Assembly (NCBI GenBank): GCA_020638525.1
Contig: JACKIL010000024.1
Span: 1 to 15,624, forward strand
Origin: Caulobacterales bacterium
GTDB lineage: Bacteria > Pseudomonadota > Alphaproteobacteria > Caulobacterales > Parvularculaceae
Length of the DNA: 15,624 nucleotides
Direction: 5' to 3'
The notes below the pieces were generated by a model, which ran no database searches, was not told where the DNA came from, and saw only the letters and a list, made by a program, of their open reading frames with translations. Below, one piece after another: positions 12,488-15,624 of this stretch (its first letter is position 1; every line of letters begins with the position of its first letter). Both the position numbers and the translations under genes were made by a program.

Positions 12488-12523
12488 GTCAACGCTCTTT
12501 TCCGGCGCTGGGAATGTCAACGC
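12488..12523. repeat. Short direct repeat GTCAACGC in the GNAT/xth divergent region
   Basis: GTCAACGC occurs at 12488-12495 and 12516-12523, 28 bp apart, in the 149-bp region between two divergent genes. The reverse form of its core (GCGTTG) lies near 12467. It could be a regulator site used in either direction. An 8-mer repeat in GC-rich DNA can also arise by chance. Confidence 0.25.
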
Positions 12524-12613
12524 GTCACTTGCCGCCCTTGCCCGGGCGGCGTTCGCTGTTAAGCTCCGCCTCCCTTCCTTCGCGCGCCGCCGCGCTCAAA
12601 ACTCGCATCGCTC

Positions 12614-13423
12614 ATGAAGATCGCCACCTGGAACATCAATTCCGTTCGCCTGCGCATCGATCAGGTGCTGCAATTCCTGAAGGAAGAGACGCCTGACGTT
12701 CTCTGCCTGCAGGAAATCAAATGCCGCGACGACCAGTTTCCGGCCAAGGCGATCAGCGCGGCGGGCTACAAGCATCAGGCGGTTTCGGGCCAGGTCGGCT
12801 ATCACGGCGTCGCCATCGTCTCGAAAGTTCCGCTCAAGGACGTTTCGAGGAAAGCCTTCTGCGGCAAGGATGATGCGCGCCATATTGAGGCGACGCTGCC
12901 CGGCGGCGTGCGCCTGCATAATTTCTATGTGCCCGCGGGCGGCGACGAGCCGGACCCGAAAATCAACGAGAAGTTCGAACACAAGCTCAGTTTCATGAAA
13001 GAGATGAAGAGCTGGTTCAGCGAGTTCGGCCCGCCGAGCCGCAAGAAATCAGTTCTCGTCGGCGATCTCAACGTCGCGCCTCTGGAAAACGATGTGTGGT
13101 CGCACCGCCAGCTATTGAGCGTCGTTTCGCATACGCCGATTGAGGTCGCGCATCTCTCTGAGGTCGTGCAGTCGCATGACTGGATCGATGTCGCGCGCGC
13201 CCTTATTCCGGAGACGGAGAAAATCTATACGTGGTGGTCTTACCGCGCGGCTAACTGGCGGTCTTCAAATCGCGGGCGCCGGCTCGACCACATTTGGGTG
13301 ACGCCGGCCTTGCGGAAAGCAGCGCTTTCTGGCGGGCGGGATGCGTTCGCCATTCACGAGCGCTGCCGCGACTGGGAGCGACCGTCCGACCACGCGCCGG
13401 TCACGCTCACGCTCGATCTCTAA
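12614..13423 (+). CDS. xth: Exodeoxyribonuclease III (AP endonuclease, EEP family)
   Basis: The product is 269 residues, normal for ExoIII/XthA. It cuts at abasic sites and digests duplex DNA 3' to 5' in base-excision repair. Catalytic landmarks are intact: ATWNINSVR at the start (Asn7), Glu34 in LCLQEIK, GYHGVAI, the FYVPAGGDEPD segment carrying the catalytic Tyr, VGDLNVAP (Asp ~150, Asn ~152), RRLDHIWVT and the closing Asp-His pair in PSDHAPV. ATG 12614 begins MKIATWNINS exactly as family members do. It is monocistronic, divergent from the GNAT gene and closed by a bidirectional terminator shared with the convergent secreted-protein gene. Confidence 0.97.
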   Translation: MKIATWNINSVRLRIDQVLQFLKEETPDVLCLQEIKCRDDQFPAKAISAAGYKHQAVSGQVGYHGVAIVSKVPLKDVSRKAFCGKDDARHIEATLPGGVRLHNFYVPAGGDEPDPKINEKFEHKLSFMKEMKSWFSEFGPPSRKKSVLVGDLNVAPLENDVWSHRQLLSVVSHTPIEVAHLSEVVQSHDWIDVARALIPETEKIYTWWSYRAANWRSSNRGRRLDHIWVTPALRKAALSGGRDAFAIHERCRDWERPSDHAPVTLTLDL

Positions 13424-13460
13424 AGAAAAAAGCCGGCGGATCGCCCGCCGGCTTTCGTTT
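13424..13460. terminator. Bidirectional intrinsic terminator between xth and the secreted-protein gene
   Basis: AGCCGGCGG (13431-13439) pairs with CCGCCGGCT (13445-13453) and the stem extends by A/T pairs. The flanks are A6 on the left and TTTCGTTT on the right. On the minus strand this gives a hairpin followed by TTTTTTCTTT; on the plus strand the T-run is broken. It serves both convergent genes and is stronger for the minus-strand one. Confidence 0.9.
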
Positions 13461-13493
13461 CGATTGAGCGAAACCCGCTCCGGCCTTCTTCGC

Positions 13494-14054
13494 CTATTCG
13501 GACTCCATCACGGCGTCGAGGTCGGCCATCACCGGCTTGATCGCTTTGCGGTCATCTTCCGGCGCATTGCGCACGGCTTTCGCAAGAGCGATCGCGCCAG
13601 CCATTTGCTCGCGCATTTGCGGCGGCATCATCTCCATCATGGAAGGGTCCATCGCTTCCATCTGCGCGAGCGCGCCCGGATCCTGCGCTTCCATTTTCTC
13701 GGCGAGATAAGCGAGCATTACGCGGTCGCCGACGGCGCCCCATTCCTCGGTAGAAAACCCTTGCGGCTTCACGAGCGCGGCGAGGCGCGCATGTTCGGCG
13801 GGGTAGCCCGCTTTCAGCGCTGTGACGGCATTCGAATAGGGTTTGAACTCTTCGCCGAGCTTCGGCTTCGTCTCGACTTCGAGCGCGTCGAGCTTGCCTT
13901 CGGCGTCGAACTCCTTGCCGAGCGCCTGCACGCCGTCGAGCGTTGCAACGAAGCGCGTCGCAGTTTCGGTCGTCAGCGGCGCAGTCTCTCCGGCGATAGC
14001 GGGCCCTGCAATGACGGCTACAGCGGCGGCGAAAGCGGCGATAGTTCTCATCAT
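13494..14054 (-). CDS. Small secreted protein, unknown function, Met-rich C-terminal segment
   Basis: The product is a 186-residue predicted periplasmic protein. The Sec signal MMRTIAAFAAAVAVIAGPAIA would be cut before GETAPL. The mature part is helical and charged, and carries a Met-rich segment (MEAMDPSMMEMMPPQMREQM, near residues 131-150). I do not recognise the family. Met clusters can bind Cu(I) or simply pack hydrophobic helices; no His or Cys cluster supports metal binding. ATG 14054 has GGGGAGAA 8 nt upstream. The frame continues upstream to 14444 through a palindromic repeat, but that stretch is Arg/Ser-rich and was rejected. It is monocistronic and convergent with xth. Confidence 0.82.
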   Translation of the reverse strand: MMRTIAAFAAAVAVIAGPAIAGETAPLTTETATRFVATLDGVQALGKEFDAEGKLDALEVETKPKLGEEFKPYSNAVTALKAGYPAEHARLAALVKPQGFSTEEWGAVGDRVMLAYLAEKMEAQDPGALAQMEAMDPSMMEMMPPQMREQMAGAIALAKAVRNAPEDDRKAIKPVMADLDAVMESE

Positions 14055-14198
14055 CAGTCTGTTCTCCCCGTGAATCCGGCGCACCCCGCGCGCGCCGAAA
14101 GTCAAAGAGGGGGTAACACGATTGAGGAGCGCGGCCCACCCCGGCCGGGCGCGCGGAAAAGGCCGCTCGCCGCTGCGGAATGGCGCTCTTCCCAAACT

Positions 14199-14271
14199 CC
14201 GTTCTTCCCTGCGAAGGCGGGGATCCTGAACTGAGTCAGCAGTGGGTCCCCGCCTTCGCGGGGAAGAACGG
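14199..14271. repeat. REP-like long palindrome (possible RAYT-type repeat)
   Basis: A 28-nt arm (14199-14226) and its near-perfect reverse complement (14244-14271) differ at only two positions, both GU-compatible in RNA. Each arm contains the motif GCGAAGGCGGGGA next to CGTTCTTCCC. This matches the style of the intergenic REP palindromes common in proteobacterial genomes. The 17-nt loop contains a second small palindrome, CTGAGTCAG (14231-14239). It sits between the secreted-protein gene and arfB and has no T-run, so it is not a simple terminator. Confidence 0.8.
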
Positions 14272-14286
14272 TGGAGAGGCATGCGC

Positions 14287-14706
14287 CTAGTCGATAGGCC
14301 TTCTGCGCTGCGCCTTCGTTTCGCTGCGCCGGCGCTTGTCCTCGACGCGCTTTTTCTTTTGCGCGCGCGAGACCTTGGTTTTGATGCGCGGCTTGGGCGG
14401 CTCGGCTGCGCGCGCGATGAGATCGGCGAGGCGCGCGCGCGCATCCTCCCGGTTGCGCTCGCGCGACCGGAACCGCTGCGCCTCGATGACGATCTCCCCC
14501 TCGCGCGTCATTCGCCGCCCGGCGAGGCGGACGAGGCGCACTTTCACTTCGTTCGATAGCGCCTCGGAATTCAGCACATGAAAGCGAAGCTGAACCGCGG
14601 TCTCCACCTTGTTGACGTTCTGCCCGCCCGGCCCCGAGGCGCGCATGAACCCCTCGACGAGTTCATCGTCGGGAATGGCGATGCGCGGGGTGATGATGAG
14701 GGGCAT
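14287..14706 (-). CDS. arfB: ArfB/YaeJ peptidyl-tRNA hydrolase (ribosome rescue)
   Basis: This 139-residue release-factor homologue frees stalled ribosomes on non-stop mRNA. The catalytic loop SGPGGQNVNKVET has GGQ at residues 27-29. The usual long basic C-terminal tail (from ~105, ending RRRSETKAQRRRPID), which enters the empty mRNA channel, is present and rich in Lys and Arg. Length is typical of ArfB. The start ATG 14706 opens MPLIITPRIAIPDDEL, as in relatives. It is divergent from the cupin gene with a 90-bp gap. A decayed copy of its first ~100 bp lies beyond the cupin gene at 15353-15448, in the same orientation. Confidence 0.95.
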   Translation of the reverse strand: MPLIITPRIAIPDDELVEGFMRASGPGGQNVNKVETAVQLRFHVLNSEALSNEVKVRLVRLAGRRMTREGEIVIEAQRFRSRERNREDARARLADLIARAAEPPKPRIKTKVSRAQKKKRVEDKRRRSETKAQRRRPID

Positions 14707-14796
14707 TGGTTTTTCACTCCAGGGTGAATTGCGGGTTCGGCATTCGGCGTCTTACCCTGTTTCGCGCAAAGCGAGGCCATACGGGGAGAGAGCGCC

Positions 14797-15276
14797 ATGA
14801 AGCCTGTGATGAATCTCGACGAGGTCGACTTCGACGATGTCGAGGAGAACGGCCTTTACACATCGAAACGCGCAACGATCAGCGATCATATCGGCGCGAA
14901 GAAGCTCGGCTATAATCTCACCGTTCTGCCGCCCGGCAAGGCGCAGTGCCCATTCCATAGCCACCACGCGGAGGAGGAGCTGTTCTTCATCCTCGAAGGC
15001 GAGAGCGAGCTTCGCTTTGGCGACAAGCGCTATCCCCTTCGCGCGCACGACGTCATCGCCTGCCCTACAGGCGGACCGGAAGTCGCGCACCAGATCATCA
15101 ATACGGGCGCGACGACGATGCGCTATCTCGCGATCTCAAACCTCGCAGAAATAGAGATCTGCGAATATCCCGATTCCGGAAAGGTCGGCGTCTTCGGCGC
15201 GCGCCACGCAGACCGCCTGCGCAAGCTCTTCCGTGCAGAGACGGATGTCGATTATTACGACCGGGAGAAGGTGTGA
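14797..15276 (+). CDS. Cupin-domain protein
   Basis: This 159-residue protein has one conserved cupin beta-barrel. Motif 1 is PPGKAQCPFHSHHAEEELFF (45-64), with metal ligands His54, His56 and Glu61 at family spacing to Gly68. Motif 2 contains CPTGGPEVAHQIIN, with His98 as the fourth ligand. A metal-dependent enzyme or a small-molecule sensor is possible; substrate unknown. The N-terminal MKPVMNLDEVDFDD and the C-terminal tail DVDYYDREKV are typical of a subgroup often labelled only as cupin. ATG 14797 follows GGGGAGAGAG. It is flanked by arfB on one side and an arfB 5' remnant on the other, a sign of rearrangement around it. Confidence 0.9.
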   Translation: MKPVMNLDEVDFDDVEENGLYTSKRATISDHIGAKKLGYNLTVLPPGKAQCPFHSHHAEEELFFILEGESELRFGDKRYPLRAHDVIACPTGGPEVAHQIINTGATTMRYLAISNLAEIEICEYPDSGKVGVFGARHADRLRKLFRAETDVDYYDREKV

Positions 15277-15352
15277 GGGGCGGGGTTTTGTGTTCGCGGT
15301 AGGGGGGGTGCCCAGGTGCAGCGTAATGCGCTCGACACAAGGAAAGGCCGCC

Positions 15353-15448
15353 GTCTCCACCTTGTTGACGTTCTGCCCGCTCGGCCCGGACGCGAGCATG
15401 ACCCCCCTCGACGAGCTCACCGTCGGGAAGGGTGATGACGAGGGCCAT
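15353..15448 (-). pseudogene. Decayed 5' fragment of a second arfB copy
   Basis: Bases 15353-15448 align with the arfB 5' end (14600-14706) in the same orientation. The first 28 bases (from GTCTCCACC) are identical and only about ten substitutions follow. There is a 12-nt deletion and one extra C in a C-run, which breaks the frame. Frame 1 reads MALVITLPDGELVEG; after the shift it reads VMLASGPSGQNVNKVETA. The GGQ is changed to SGQ. Homology fades just past VETA, so the rest of the gene is absent. This is a non-functional remnant. Confidence 0.82.
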
Positions 15449-15472
15449 GAGAGGTCTGCAATAAGGAGGCGA

Positions 15473-15622
15473 TCATCTTTGTGAGATCGGGCACGAAGGC
15501 GTATCATCGCGGTCAAGGATGAACAATCGCTCAGTGTTTGGGATTCCAATTGCGCGCATCCGAATTGGCGCTGGAGCTGACCTCAAGATACGGTCAATCT
15601 CATTTTCATAGCTCCGCACATA
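15473..15622 (-). CDS. Doubtful partial ORF entering from the window end
   Basis: On the minus strand a frame is open from the window edge to a TGA at 15473-15475, giving ~50 residues (for example YENEIDRILRSAPAPIRMRA). It could be the C-terminus of a gene lying beyond the window, or begin at GTG 15619. I do not recognise it. This stretch is clearly lower in GC than the rest of the window. A 30-residue plus-strand frame (15519-15611) overlaps it, and neither is compelling. Confidence 0.3.
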   Translation of the reverse strand, partial: YVRSYENEIDRILRSAPAPIRMRAIGIPNTERLFILDRDDTPSCPISQR

Positions 15623-15624
15623 AT

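Noticed and set aside
6428..12523. CAACGC hexamers shared by several intergenic regions as a regulon motif
   Set aside because: A 6-mer of this composition is expected often in such GC-rich DNA, and it also occurs inside coding sequences such as yggS; no extended consensus could be built.
14055..14444. N-terminal extension of the secreted protein through the REP palindrome
   Set aside because: The extension is Ser/Arg-rich, translates a palindrome and the 3' end of arfB antisense, and would bury a perfect signal peptide with its own ribosome-binding site.
15136..15549. A 137-codon minus-strand frame containing SGPSGQNVNKVET
   Set aside because: It only captures one frame of the decayed arfB fragment and then runs antisense through the cupin gene; not a gene.

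Overview
The window is high-GC, gene-dense DNA from a Gram-negative bacterium. Gene content points to an alphaproteobacterium: a porin ending in a C-terminal Phe, a LolA-type periplasmic carrier, a CnoX-like thioredoxin/TPR protein with an intact WCGPC, a Trm112-like protein with the motif CPQTKGPL, and a VPLPA-CTERM surface protein. An order near Hyphomonadales, Parvularculales or Caulobacterales is a guess from gene style, not a demonstrated placement. No plasmid, transposase, integrase or CRISPR array was seen.

Layout. (1) 1-3554: the 3' end of a porin gene with a textbook UUCG terminator, a VOC-fold protein with two credible starts (lipoprotein or cytosolic), a divergent pair made of a ThiE/TenI-like gene and yggS (PLP homeostasis), then an orphan OmpR-type response regulator followed 5 bp later by an ArsC-family reductase. 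(2) 3567-6414, all minus strand: three tandem paralogues of secreted phage-tail-collar (microcystin-dependent protein, MdpB-like) proteins, preceded by a VPLPA-CTERM surface protein with its own terminator. This is the most accessory-looking block. (3) 6607-6681: tRNA-Gly(GCC) on the minus strand, with a recognisable promoter. (4) 6848-10198: housekeeping cluster of a prolyl-tRNA editing-type deacylase, CnoX/YbbN, a LON-domain protein, a Trm112-like protein and LolA. (5) 10199-10503: no coding sequence. It holds the lolA terminator, a candidate promoter, C-rich-loop hairpins and a very strong terminator, which together look like an undescribed small RNA gene of about 140 nt. (6) 10504-13423: an unrecognised soluble protein, a TSUP permease, a GNAT acetyltransferase and exonuclease III. 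(7) 13494-15624: a small secreted protein, a REP-like palindrome, arfB (ribosome rescue), a cupin gene, a decayed copy of the first ~100 bp of arfB on the far side of the cupin gene, and a lower-GC end with only a doubtful ORF fragment.

How the genes relate. Several genes serve protein quality control or translation fidelity: CnoX, the LON-domain protein, the prolyl-tRNA editing-like protein, ArfB and possibly the Trm112-like protein. The envelope is served by the porin, LolA, the secreted collar proteins, the CTERM protein and perhaps the response regulator. The points most worth a second look are the sRNA candidate at 10299-10438, the triple secreted collar locus beside the CTERM protein, and the arfB partial duplication flanking the cupin gene.
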